Positions 44,591 to 54,814 of a DNA stretch of 64,000 bases are shown here, in pieces (the first letter of the stretch is position 1; each line of letters opens with the position of its first letter). Position numbers and translations under genes: made by a program. The DNA is taken from NCBI RefSeq assembly GCF_032854445.1, contig NW_027017954.1, forward strand, positions 744,001-808,000, read 5' to 3'. Below the pieces are notes generated by a model. That model was given only the letters and a program-made list of their open reading frames with translations, was not told the origin of the DNA and ran no database searches. This DNA is from Liolophura sinensis. Its lineage: Eukaryota; Mollusca; Polyplacophora; Chitonida; Chitonidae.

Positions 44591-44939
44591 TTAAGTTAAG
44601 GTTTGTCCTCATGTCTGCAGTGTACAGGTTTTTGTACGAAAATACAAAAGACCTACGGCAAGTTCCCAGGTATATTTCCTTCTTGTGTGGTTATCATGTC
44701 ACAGAAAAGAGCTAGGGAGAAGGAAGACAACTCTTCTGTAACCATCGGGGATTCAGCGGGTAATATTAATTTGGCTAAAACGTTCTTTCATGATATTGAT
44801 AGTGTAGAGAATGTAAGGGAATTAAGTAAGTCTGCTTTATTTTTCGAGGGAATACCTGGAGGATGGGCTGTTGAGAAGAAAGTATTGACTGCCTCATGCA
44901 TTAGCTAATGATTAAGCAAATTTAAATCAAGTTTTCTCA

Positions 44940-45750
44940 CCTCCAACTGTAGACAGGAACTACTTAAGATGGGTCATGAGATTCCAGTAGGTGGACATTT
45001 AGGCATTAGAAAATAAAATCGCTCGCTATATTTATTGGCCTAAGATTCACAGGGATGTGGTTAATTTCTGTAAGACAGGTCACACCTGTTAGCTTGTAGG
45101 AAAACCACAGCATAGTATAAGGAATCCTTAATTCCAAATCCGGGTTTTAGTGTGCCTTTTAGTAAGGTACTTATTGGCTATTATGGATACAGCTAACAGA
45201 TACAGCTAACCACACCTCGGATAGTTAATAGTCTGTTAATCTTTTCACCAGATATGGTTTACCTAAGGAAATACAAACTGACCAGGGCTCCATCGTTATG
45301 TCTGGTTTATATCAGGAATTCATGTGGGATTAAGCAGCTTTAATCCACACCTTATCACTGTCGATCCCAAGGGGCTTTGGAAATATACCACCAAATCATG
45401 AAGAGCGCTCTACGAGCATACTGTATGGAAAATTCTGAAACTTGGGACAGAGCGATAAAATTTGTATTGTTTGCCTCTAGAGATACTCCTAATGAGTACA
45501 CTGGGATTAGTCCATTTGAGTTGGCGTATGGTCTTAAGGTTAGATGTCCTCAGGAAACAGAAGTAACCTTATTAGATTATGTTTGCCCCTACCTCACGAA
45601 CCGCTTAAGGCCAAGTTTAGTGGACCATATCGGTTAGCAAAAAGCTAACGCTGTTAACTACATTATTAGCACACCTGGTCATCGGGAAACTGTCACATGT
45701 CGCATTAATATGTTGAGCATTTTAGGTAAAGTGTTAAGTCACCTTTCTAA
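44940..45750 (+). pseudogene. Integrase region of the Gmr1-like element
   Basis: In order and across frames: G-G-H-L-G-I-R-K and R-Y-I-Y-W-P-K-I-H-R-D-V (zinc-binding part, last C-x2-C spoiled); Y-G-L-P-K-E-I-Q-T-D-Q-G (second catalytic D); G-A-L-E-I-Y-H-Q (catalytic E); G-I-S-P-F-E-L-A-Y-G; and a C-terminal Y-I-I-S-T-P-G-H-R. These are Ty3/Gypsy-type signatures. It comes before the reverse transcriptase, not after it. Confidence 0.8.
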
Positions 45751-45762
45751 ATGTCGGAGACA

Positions 45763-46022
45763 GGATTGGCTCTGTTGGTTAGCGCGCTAACGCAACGTAA
45801 TGACCCGGAAGCCTTCACCAATGAGGTTGCTGTGAGTTCAAGTCATGCTCATGCTGGCTTCCTTTCCGACCGTACGTGGGAAGGTCTTCCATCAACCTGC
45901 GGATGGTCGTGGGTTTCCCCCAGGCTCTGCCTGGTTTCCTGCCACCATAATGCTGGCGGCTGTCGGAGAAGTGAAATATTCTTGAGTAGGGCGTAAAACA
46001 TCAATCAAAAAAATAAATAAAA
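45763..46022 (+). mobile_element. SINE1, full-length, nested between integrase and RT
   Basis: The most complete SINE1 in the window. It has a tRNA-like head (TCTGTTGGTTAGCGCGCTAA), a B-box-like GAGTTCAAGTC, the body (CCGTACGTGGGAAGGTCTTC, CTGCGGATGGTCGTGGGTTT, GCTCTGCCTGGTTTCCTGCC) and the tail (ATTCTTGAGTAGGGCGTAAA then CATCAATCAAAAAAATAAAT). No clean target duplication was identified. Confidence 0.88.
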
Positions 46023-46039
46023 TATGTTTGGATGTACCT

Positions 46040-46660
46040 GGTTGTACTAATGCTGCAGGACATGATGTAGATGTAGGAGGGGCTGTACCCATCAAACATC
46101 ACCCTTTCAGGATTAACCCTGCAATGCTAAAGCTTGTTAACTAGGAAATACGGTACATGTTAGACAGCGGGGTTATAGGGCATAGCCGGAGTGGCTGTTG
46201 TTCACCAACTGTAGTTATTTCTAAGTTCGATGGTTCTATACGCCTATATGTGGATTACAGAAAGATCAATGCTGTAAACAAGACGGATTCTTATCCTATT
46301 CCTCGTAGTGAAGATTGTATTGATAGGGTAGGAAATGCCAAGTTTATTACTAAGATTGCTCTTAGTAAGAACCTGGTAAACATCTCGAAAAGATATTCTC
46401 TTGATTGTCTTCATTGGGTTTAGTGACTGATCTCAAGAAGAATTTGCCAAAGAACAAGCGGCATACCTTGGTCCCTCATTCAGCCAAAGTCCAGGCCATA
46501 CTATCTTTACCAGTGCATACTTGTAGGAAAGACCTCCTTAGAGTGCTTGAGGTATGTAGTTTACCGTAGGTTTGTGCCCAATTTCAGCGTTCTTGCTGTT
46601 CCATTGACTCTGTTGCGCAAAAAGAATTTCAAGTGTATGGTCAGATAGTTGTTAGTCAGC
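46040..46660 (+). pseudogene. Reverse transcriptase region of the Gmr1-like element
   Basis: Includes P-I-K-H-H-P-F-R-I-N-P, Y-M-L-D-S-G-V-I, S-P-T-V-V-I-S-K-F-D-G-S, L-Y-V-D-Y-R-K-I-N-A-V and S-Y-P-I-P-R-S-E-D-C-I-D. The T-K-I-D-L motif reads T-K-I-A-L, so a catalytic aspartate is lost. The following palm segment with the Y-x-D-D box is deleted. Thumb/connection traces (Y-R-R-F-V-P-N-F-S, V-P-L-T-L-L) follow. Confidence 0.8.
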
Positions 46661-47165
46661 TTTAATGGGTTAAAGGACATTCTATCTAAACGTCCTATTT
46701 TCAAAGCTCCAACTCTAAGCCGTCCCTTTCAGATGCCTAGTGACATCGAAGTAGGATCTGTTTTTACTCCAGGAAGGAGAAGATGGAATGAATGAATGAT
46801 TATGGCTTAACGCCACATGGGCAATATTTCAGCCATATCGTGGCGATTACAGAAGATAGGATAGAACAGCCTGTGAGCTATTTCTCTAGGAACTTAAATA
46901 GACATCAAAGGAATTAGTCCACCATAGAAAAGGAGGCGTCTGGCCTGGTGCTGGCTGTACAGCATTTCGAATTGTAATTGACCAGTTGCTCTGGTAATAT
47001 CACTATGTATACTGATCACGACCCTTTGGTGTTCTTAGAAAAGTTTTAAGAACAAGAATTAAAGATTATTACGATGGTATTTGACCTTACAGCCTTATGC
47101 TGTGGAATTATACATATTGCTTGTAAGAACAACAGTGTGGCTGAAATGCTATCGAGAGCTTGTAT
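46660..47165 (+). pseudogene. RNase H region of the Gmr1-like element
   Basis: Traces include K-A-P-T-L-S-R-P-F-Q, E-Q-P-V-S-Y-F-S-R-N-L-N, T-I-E-K-E-A, I-T-M-Y-T-D-H-D-P-L-V-F-L and I-A-C-K-N-N-S-V-A-E-M-L-S-R-A, the normal ending of a Gypsy RNase H/connection region. The first catalytic aspartate (normally T-D-A-S) reads S-D-I-E. It is interrupted by a LINE-tail fragment at 46788-46842. Confidence 0.75.
46788..46842 (-). mobile_element. LINE 3'-end fragment, antisense
   Basis: The reverse complement, CCACGATATGGCTGAAATAT then TGCCCATGTGGCGTTAAGCC and (ATTC)n, matches the last 55 bases of the LINE at 57601-58506. It is either a severely 5'-truncated LINE or a SINE sharing that tail. Confidence 0.65.
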
Positions 47166-47204
47166 CGCTCTTTGTCTCCTTGTGCGATTACGTACATCCC
47201 AGTT

Positions 47205-47396
47205 TACCCTAAAAGTGACTTTGTGTATATTTCGGAGGGGTGAAACATACATCGCCAGCTCGGCATCACGGACGCTACTGTCAATCTGTCCGCCCTGAGA
47301 AGTTACACCTTCACAGGCAGTAGGGGAATAAACCATCGTCAGCGTGCCGTTCCCACTACAGCTTGTCATCCTGTCATCTGTAAATTGAGGAATTTC
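47205..47396 (-). other. Antisense protein-like open stretch, unknown
   Basis: On the minus strand a candidate acceptor (CCACAG, about 47397) opens a frame reading P-A-E-I-P-Q-F-T-D-D-R, then S-C-S-G-N-G-T-L-T-M-V-Y-S and T-A-C-E-G-V. It looks protein-like and loosely resembles Cys-containing repeats of secreted molluscan proteins, but I cannot name it. No matching exon partner was found, so it may be a captured gene fragment or chance. Confidence 0.25.
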
Positions 47397-47399
47397 TGC

Positions 47400-48340
47400 T
47401 GGCTGTGGATTGTATATATACGTGGACTGACTCGCCTTTGGAAATCAGAAGAGAAACCCTAAAGCATTTTTTTACATATAACGAGTCTTCCGTGCTGTTA
47501 ACACCACGCAGTGTTAAATGTTGATAAATAATACCGTGGAGCTACAGGGTCACAACACCTTACTGTACTACAACCCAAACTTATTTCCATTTGCACTTCA
47601 ATACTGAAGAATATACTTCTTTTACGGAATATGACTTGTGCTATATAACCAAATACATCAAATACAGAGATAACATTATTTTGTTTCAGTCGACTGCTAA
47701 TATTTCTTTTAGGAGCTTGTTTTTTTTTTCTCTTTAAACATTATAAAAGCAACGAATTAAGTAAAATATTCAGCTTGTACACGGGAACATATCCACGAGT
47801 GTCTCTGCCGTAATCTGAACTAAAAACTATATTAATATTTGATATCAACGTGAATATAATTGGATAGTATGACTTCGAATGAAACTGGTGATTACTTTGG
47901 CAACTACACGGGTTAATTTCACCATTTTGTACTGGCCTGTTTGATACAAATACACATATTAGTTGTTAGCCGTGGAGCATGTAAATATTTGTTTAAGTGA
48001 CAAGTATGTGTGCTGTGTGGATAAGTATATTTGGGATATGCATTTGCAGTGGTGATGAAGACAGCACACCTCTGTGATAAATAATTTTAGTCTCATAATC
48101 CGACCATTGTATTTCACCTTCATACGTCGTGTTGTCAATGTGTCTCTTGCATGGGACCTATTCTAAACCAGGCTAATAAGTAAAAAATATGACTAACGTA
48201 CCTAAAATAATCGCCCGAGCAGTTCCTAAAAGGCACAGATTATTTTCTTCTATTCAAGAGGCGAAAACATCACAACAGGCAGTCCTAGTCTGGCACATTC
48301 ATAGAGGGCAACTATTTCCCATAATTTTCCATACACACTC
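47400..48340. other. Intron stretch, nothing recognised
   Basis: No exon, element or repeat was recognised between the end of the Gmr1-like element and the candidate exon at 48353. Confidence 0.45.
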
Positions 48341-48352
48341 TATTCTGCAACA

Positions 48353-48517
48353 ATGTCTGATCAAAGATCTACACGACTAGCAGCAAAAGAAAGACTGGAT
48401 TACAAGTCCCATAGCGATGGAATTCGCGAACACCTCAAAATTGATGAGATGAGGGAAAATGTGTTGTCTGGGAGCTTTTACATTGACAGAATAATTTTGA
48501 AGAAAACTGAGATAAAG
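48353..48517 (+). other. Candidate ATG-initiated exon of unknown gene
   Basis: ATG opens 55 codons (M-S-D-Q-R-S-T-R-L-A-A-K-E, highly charged) that end exactly at a good donor, AAG/GTAAGC, in phase 0. It does not fit the phase-1 receptor exons and would belong to another transcript on the same strand. No downstream partner was recognised, so this may be chance. Confidence 0.25.
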
Positions 48518-48519
48518 GT

Positions 48520-49950
48520 AAGCTTGTTTTTTTTGTGGGGGGAGGGGATAGTTTTATCCTTTCAGAGGCATGTCTCGCATCGACCATGCATTTTCACTAT
48601 ACATATCTTTGTTAACATATCTGTAGCTTTGCAGAATTCTTTAAAAAGCATAACTTCAACAAGCAGAACTCCTCACGGGATTTTTTCCATATAAACAATT
48701 AAATAGTATCAAAACTCCATCGACCTCGGTGCATAAAATCTTTATGTACATATTACGAATATTTTCAAAAAGACTTCAGTGAACAGTCACACGTGATTTA
48801 ATTAAGTTAAAGAGACTTTAGTTTCAATAGGTAAGTTCAGGTAGTTGCTTGTACTAAATTAATTTGTGTGGTTATTACTCAGAAGAGAAACCCTAAAGCT
48901 TCTGTTTCCCTCTACATGCCACTGACATCTACAGAAATTTACTTGATGAATTCCTCCACTCTGCAGCTGGTGGACTGACTTCTTCAGAAATCTGATTTTG
49001 CCAGTCTGAGTTTCCCTGCACCGTAAGGAGACAATGATAATTCATAGCGAGGTCACAAGCGATTTTGATTATGTATGCAACAAAGAACTTGAACTCAAAA
49101 TATGATTACTCTAAAAATGAAACAAGGTGTTAGAGAATTAGTAATATTTACGAAAATAAGACCAAGGCAAAAACTTCAGGATGTGTTCAAGACAAAATGT
49201 GAGTTCTCAGAGCTCATAATGTGTGATTGTACATATATTTAGTGCTGCAGTGTATGTTCTTGAGAAACTCTTTGTGATAATCTCAAAAACAAGCTGATAT
49301 AATAAAGTCTTGGTTATTTAATTAGATGGTGTGTTCTTTATTTTTTACATGTCATGAGTACAGGGTTTAATGCATATAACCCTATATAATACATACGCAA
49401 ATTTCGATACTATACCCACCAGGATATTGTTAAGCCATAACCATTCATTCATTTGATACTACACAACTTCTTGAGCACGGTGTTAAGCAGCAACTTATCA
49501 ATGAACTAATACCTTACACGATGTAGTCAGGGTCCTAGTACCTGGTAAGCCCTGTGGGGATTGGCTGTTGACATAATCACAGGCTAGCAGTGTAATCCAC
49601 ACTAAAAAAATAATTCTCAATTTTTTCTTGGGAAGAGCGAATTCCCCGACGGAAGGAAACTATCTAAATGTATTTAAGGGCCTTCACAATTTGGGGAGCA
49701 CAGTGTATTATTATTGTACTATTGTAATACATCGTGGCATATGTTTTAGATGACTAACAATTAGCCCAATAAGGCTTCAGATGTGAAACATATAATATTA
49801 AAAAGAGTTAAGATGGACTTAAATGGGAGAGTCGAGTCTGAATTTTAAATCAAAATGGAACTAACTAAAACGTATTAGTTCATACTAAATATTGCAATCA
49901 CGGCACCTGAACTAACATAAGGGGTATAGATGAAACAAGCATGTTAATGC
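48520..49950. other. Intron stretch, nothing recognised
   Basis: About 1.4 kb of AT-rich sequence without recognisable exon or element. Confidence 0.45.
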
Positions 49951-50175
49951 GTCCGTCTCATGTCAATTCAATGGGCAACTTTGGTACTATTTGGTGGGCA
50001 TGCGTACTAGGCAGGACCCGTGATTGTTGCATATGTACTTTGTTCAGATGTATGTATTGAGTTAATTCAAACGTCTTCGTATTTCTTGTGTAAGGCCAAT
50101 CGCTTATCTGAGAGTTAAAGAAACCATTTGCTTCTCATCTTCTCTCTCGGATATTGGTAGCATTATAGAAGTAAT
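49950..50175 (+). repeat. Solo-LTR-like fragment related to the Gmr1-like element
   Basis: CGCTTATCTGAGAG, CTTCTCATCTTCTCTCTCGG and GGTAGCATTATA parallel 43112-43184, the presumed LTR end of the element 7 kb upstream. The upstream part (ATGGGCAACTTTGG, GTGATTGTTGCAT) also resembles 23215-23300. It could be that element's own 3' LTR after rearrangement, or a solo LTR. Confidence 0.5.
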
Positions 50176-50256
50176 ATGCGCATATAACCTAAAACTTCCG
50201 GGATTCCTTTATTCCTATCACTTGACTGAGAGAAAATACAACTCTGTCTAGAGTCA

Positions 50257-50279
50257 CCCCCCCCCCCCCCCCCCCCCCC
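50257..50279 (+). repeat. C23 homopolymer
   Basis: Twenty-three consecutive C bases; on the minus strand a G23 run with G-quadruplex potential. True length may differ because long homopolymers are error-prone in assembly. Confidence 0.9.
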
Positions 50280-50885
50280 ATCACTGACCCCTGGCCGCTC
50301 ACTCTTTGCCGCCATTGCTTATTTCAAGCACGCTTACAGCATTCCTCGCTCTGCATTAGCTGATGTCAGGCTTCCTTTGCCTTCCAGGGATGGTCTATTC
50401 GTTCCACATTATGTAATATCCCAGTTTTAGTGTCCACGATATAATGGCATTGGTGCCAGCTTATGTTGTGAAATTCAATCTAGCTTGCCTTTAATATATC
50501 CGTCCAAAGGTACGATTGCGATTGCAATGCAGACAAAAAACAAAAAAAAACAAAAAAAGTTAACAATGCAAGCTATAGAACGGTAACATTGAAACATCGA
50601 CAAATGAGACAGAAGTCTGAAGATAACCGAAATATAAAGTATTTTATCAGATGTACAGACCTGCTCTGAAAATACTCAAGAAACGTAAATAGATAATATA
50701 AACACATTTGACAGATGATTATATAAGAGGAGAGAGCATAATTACTTGTGTTTGGCCTTTCAGGTTACCGTGATCATGTTTGTCCTAATTATCAGTAAAA
50801 CAATTGTCGTGGTGTGCCAGACAGTTTTATATTTGTAAGGTCTGTGAACGTTATTTTCCTAAACTGTGTTCTTCTATTTTGACAG

Positions 50886-51026
50886 CATGCTCCCCTGGCA
50901 CATGGGGACAAAACTGCAAACTTACTTGTAGTCAGAACTGTCTTAATGGTCCAACCGGATGTGATGTCAGCAGTGGGGCATGTATTGGAGGCTGTACAGA
51001 TGGACATGAAGGCAGATTTTGTACAC
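50886..51026 (+). CDS. Copy B receptor exon: EGF-like module 9, last before membrane
   Basis: 141 bases, acceptor TTTTGACAG, donor GTAAGC, phase 1 both ends. Eight cysteines: C-S-P-G-T-W-G-Q-N-C, L-T-C-S-Q-N-C, G-C-D-V-S-S-G-A-C, G-G-C and R-F-C. This is the best textbook module in the gene. It joins the transmembrane exon in frame. Confidence 0.9.
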
Positions 51027-51672
51027 GTAAGCACCAGTTCACATGAATTCTCTTTTAGTGTCAGTTTGGGAAACATCTGATGACCAATACCTGAAAAAGA
51101 TTTTCTTTGAATATAAATACACTCTTTTGATGACATTTCAACTGAAAGTAGAACGTCGCCAATAATTTTATGTCTAAAGGTAATTCCTAAGGCTTAGTGA
51201 TTATACACACAAGAGTATGTTAATGTTATTAATATCTCAAAGATCAGCATTTCCTGCCGATTACGCTTCATTTATAGGCTGTTTCGGTTTTAGTCCTCCA
51301 ACAGATAATTGTCTGCATGTGGAAGGCAGGATAACAACAATCCATTGCATATTTTCTTGCTTACGTGACTCACCATGCAGCTCAAAGTCAGTCCCACCTC
51401 AAATTTCTAACATATTCCGCCAAAGTTGCACTGCAATAGATTTCCCATACGCCCACCCCTCGCACTTTAATAGCGTATGTCTGTCAATGTCAGAGTGTAG
51501 GCTTTGTCCCACAGCGCCATAGTGTAACGATTTTGTTCAGAAAATAAACATTCCTGTGCTGCTGAAATGTTCACCGTCATAAAATACATTGCTCGCCAAA
51601 AACTGAATACAATGTAGCACAATAAAATCTGCAAATTCAGCTCTGTGTAAATGTGTATTTTATCGTTTATAG

Positions 51673-51760
51673 CCGTCAACTATAACTACACAGGAGTGGT
51701 TATAGGCTGTGTGGCTGTGGTGGTCGCTGTCGTAATCGTCGTTATTGTACTGATGTACAC
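51673..51760 (+). CDS. Copy B receptor exon: transmembrane segment
   Basis: 88 bases, acceptor CGTTTATAG, donor GTAAGT; enters in phase 1 and leaves in phase 2. After a short linker (V-N-Y-N-Y-T-G) it encodes V-V-I-G-C-V-A-V-V-V-A-V-V-I-V-V-I-V-L-M, a single strongly hydrophobic span, followed by Y-T and then R-R-C from the next exon as the inner basic flank. It therefore anchors the protein as a type I membrane receptor. Confidence 0.9.
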
Positions 51761-52132
51761 GTAAGTGATACCAGCTTAAAATAGGACCATGAATGTTTAT
51801 TCCACAGTATAGATATACGTGTAATATTTTATGTATTTATTATATTTTTATAATATTTTGTTTATACACTAAAGGTTGTGATACACCTAAAGCTGCACCC
51901 ATCGTTCCCTCTCTGTGATACAGAATAATGTGCAATTTAAATCCTAATACCTTTACATGTGCTCAGAAAATGTGCCAAAATAACCCGAATAAATCAATAT
52001 TAGAGATAAGTAGGCCTATAGTGTAATATGCTGCTGTAATAATTTTCGCTTTGTTGGGTTTATATTTTGTGTTAAGATAGTATATCTTTCTTGAAATTAT
52101 TTAGGTGACCATAGACTGTGTTATTTCTACAG

Positions 52133-52343
52133 GAGAAGATGTCACGGTAATAAGTCAGGAGGAACCTCTGAGCGTTCGGATCCGGTCCACGTCCAGAATC
52201 GGGAGAGTTCTAATCAAGGGAGAGAAGCGCGGATTTCAACTCCAGTGGACAGCAACCCGTATGAGAGTGTTTATGAGAATGAATACGACAAAATCCGATT
52301 TTCTTGCAATGACCCCGAGGCCAGTTACACAGTTGTTACTTAA
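52133..52343 (+). CDS. Copy B receptor exon: cytoplasmic tail and stop
   Basis: Acceptor TTTCTACAG, entered in phase 2, open for 69 codons to TAA at 52341-52343. The tail starts with basic R-R-C-H and contains N-P-Y-E-S-V-Y-E-N-E-Y-D-K-I, then S-C-N-D-P-E-A-S-Y-T-V-V-T. Tyrosine sites Y-E-N-E (a Grb2-type pY-x-N pattern), Y-E-S-V and Y-D-K-I suggest SH2-mediated signalling; this is inference. Unlike MEGF10/Draper tails it is short and has no clear N-P-x-Y. Copy A has the same exon with a frameshift (5992-6221). A possible AATAAA lies near 53441. Confidence 0.9.
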
Positions 52344-53379
52344 TTTCATGGCTTTGGACGCGAAACGCTTCCTGGAAAGAACTGGAGATAGTGAACCGTT
52401 AAAAAGGACAAGTTTTGAACATATATATATATAGTTTGAATTAGATAATTCGCTCCTAAAAACAGCACACTTTGTTTTCAATTTGAAAAGGTTCAAAGGG
52501 CTAATGCTTCTTTTAGTTTGGGGCTCGGTGAGGGCGATGTTGGTGGACACAACTGTCGTGTTTTAGCGGTCCTGCTCGCCCTCGTCCTACAGGAGTGTAA
52601 GCATTTGGCCTAGCTGGATGTACCGACTGCAGGGAATTTACCGAACACTGCAGGACCTTCTGATTAATAACAGACCCTTTTATTTAGATTTTGGAAAAAT
52701 ATTTTTGTATTAACTCTGACTTTGCTAAGGAAAAATAATGGAAAGTCACAATATTTTTTTTCAAGCAATGACTCTCCCGGACGGTTTTCTGCCAGCTTAC
52801 CGTGACAAGTTACTGCAGTATCCTGCCCATAATGTACGCATTGTGACAAGGGCAGCCGTTCTCGGTTCCCTGCTTATAAACGTGTGATTCAAAATACATC
52901 AGTTTTACACTTAAGCCGCAAAATCCAATTTATTGCACCGATACCTGTATCCACTATAAGAAACCACACTGACAATCGAGAGGTAATATTTTTTCACGTG
53001 ACAGCCAATTATCACGTGACGCTTTCATGGCTATGGATTGGCCAAGTTCAAAAGGGCTTCTACAACATGGCTTCTTGGAGTGAATTGTCCGTCATTGCCA
53101 TATCCCCAATAATCAACTCCATGTTCTCGGCTTTCAGAATATTTTAGAATTTTTTGAACATATTTTTCGATGACAACTTTGTCGTTTATCATGGTTCCTA
53201 TGTATGTATAGTGGCAGACTTTATGTCACTTTAATTACACAGGAAAACATTATGGGTTTTATGGACCTAGAAAGTCCTAAATTTAACTTGAAAATTATAA
53301 TAACCCTATCAAATTTAAATTTCAAAGTTCTGAGCATATATTTAGTGGATATATAACAACAGTATACTAATATTGTATC

Positions 53380-54270
53380 TCAAAACAATTAAGCAGTGTA
53401 GTTTATAAGCCTAAAGACCTAATAGTGGTCACATAGAGTGTAAATAAACAAGCGCTTACAGCCCAAGTTTCAAGTCAGCGTTTGTGTGACTTGAGCACTT
53501 TTCCTTCCAAAATTGTCATGGTCTAGACAGTTTTGCGCCAGTTAGGATATTCCAATAAACTTTTGGACTACGGATTTCAGCTAGACGTATGAACTGTATA
53601 AACATTTATTCGTTTTGCCATTGCCGGGGAAGTAACAACATACTTGTATATGGATCTGGGAGGTTCAACGTGTTTGTGACAGGTTATATTTTGGCAAACC
53701 AACAGGAAGACACATCTCCAGGTGCCTACAAAGATAATGGTCAGGCAATCTAGATGCTTTTTCAAAGAAACCATTCGTGGATTGAACCACAGGAGGTCAG
53801 ATTATATCCTGATTTGATCACTGTAACTTTATTGCTTTCACACCTCAGGCGACCTCTACATAGGGCTAATCCTACTGGCTGCCAGTGGCTGTCTTGACAA
53901 TAGCCAGCTGGGCTTTATAGCAAAGAAGCGTTACTGCCATTGACAAGTAAACCACAGACTTCACTGGTCAAGACAAAGATGCATATTACAATATTGCAAA
54001 TTTTCAATCACTATCAAAGCTGCCGAAGTTTGTGGCCACCATTTTGAAATTTTTGTTATTAATTTTGAAAGTCTTGGGCGCGTAGGGCATGTTGATATTG
54101 GTCTTTGCTACAATATATAGCGGTTGTTGGCCGCGTTGGACAGGTGTCCGCGTAGTACAGGTCGTTAAACATGGGAAATCGCTCGGTCCCGGCAGAGAGT
54201 GGCCGCTTAGGACAGTTAGACGTTAAACACAGGTGCCCGTAAGTACAGATTTGACTGGATAGATCTTTTG
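53380..54270. other. About 890 bp present in block B only
   Basis: Block A passes directly from about 7180 to sequence matching 54272, so these bases were inserted in B or deleted from A. The last 170 bases carry loosely repeated GGCCGC(G/T)T(T/A)GGACAG-type words (near 54130 and 54202). No terminal repeats or target duplication were found. Confidence 0.6.
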
Positions 54271-54621
54271 TTACTAAAACGAACATGATCGCTGTTCAGA
54301 GCTAGTGGGCGGACATGCTCTGTTGGCACACAGATGATTCCTGACTAAATCACATTGTCCAGTTAAAATAATCGAAGTCCGCTACCTTAACATTTGCCTC
54401 ATTCCGAATGGAACGTGATGCTATTTGAGAGTTTCATAGTATAAATGAATTGATATCTTCAATCTTGTACAGGGTTGTCAGCCTCATGATCTTCAGTGTG
54501 TTTTGAAGAGTTAATAAATTTGACATACAGGGACACGTTCTTCTTTTTTGTATATTGTTTAAGGTGAAGGGATTGGTAATTATCGAAGCATGAATTTAAA
54601 CCCTTGTATTCGTCATCTGTT

Positions 54622-54814
54622 CAGGGGCCTCCGTGGCTCAGTAGGTTAGCGCGTTAGCGCAGCATAATGACCCAGGAGTCTCTCACAAAGAGTCCAACTC
54701 ATGCTGGCTTTCTCTCCGGCGGTACGTGGGAAGGTCTGCAGCAACCTGCGGATGGTCGTGGGTTCCCCCCGGCTCTGCTCGGTTTCCACCCTCCACAGAG
54801 AAAGAGAGGAAGTT
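54622..54814 (+). mobile_element. SINE1 with short TSD, block B only
   Basis: Begins with the tRNA-like head (GGCCTCCGTGGCTCAGTAGG, then TTAGCGCGTTAGCGCAGCAT) and runs through CGTACGTGGGAAGGTCTGCA and CTGCGGATGGTCGTGGGTTC. It ends without the usual ATTCTTGAGTA tail. GTCATCTGTT flanks it at 54612-54621 and 54815-54824, and the block A site (about 7547) has one copy and no SINE. Confidence 0.85.

Larger units (their letters stand above)
42890..47200 (+). mobile_element. Decayed Ty3/Gypsy-like element with integrase before RT (Gmr1-like)
   Basis: Order seen: LTR end (to 43184), primer-binding-like site, gag (43357-44227), protease (44340-44590), integrase (44940-45750), reverse transcriptase (46040-46660), RNase H (46660-47165). 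All domains are of Ty3/Gypsy type in sequence, but integrase precedes reverse transcriptase as in Ty1/Copia. This arrangement is known for Gmr1-type elements. Many frameshifts, stops and deletions make it inactive. A SINE1 and a LINE-tail fragment are nested in it. A 3' LTR could not be placed; a related LTR end occurs at about 50175. Confidence 0.8.

Noticed and set aside
47165-50175. Interpreting the LTR-like end at 50175 as the definite 3' LTR of the Gmr1-like element
   Set aside because: Similarity to 43100-43184 is good over only about 75 bases and 2.8 kb of unrelated sequence follows the RNase H relic, so a solo LTR is equally possible.
51217-51522. Cys-rich open frame between the last EGF exon and the membrane exon
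   Set aside because: An acceptor exists near 51277, but the available donors (51387, 51475) give phase 2 or 0 and cannot join the phase-1 membrane exon; no domain match was recognised.
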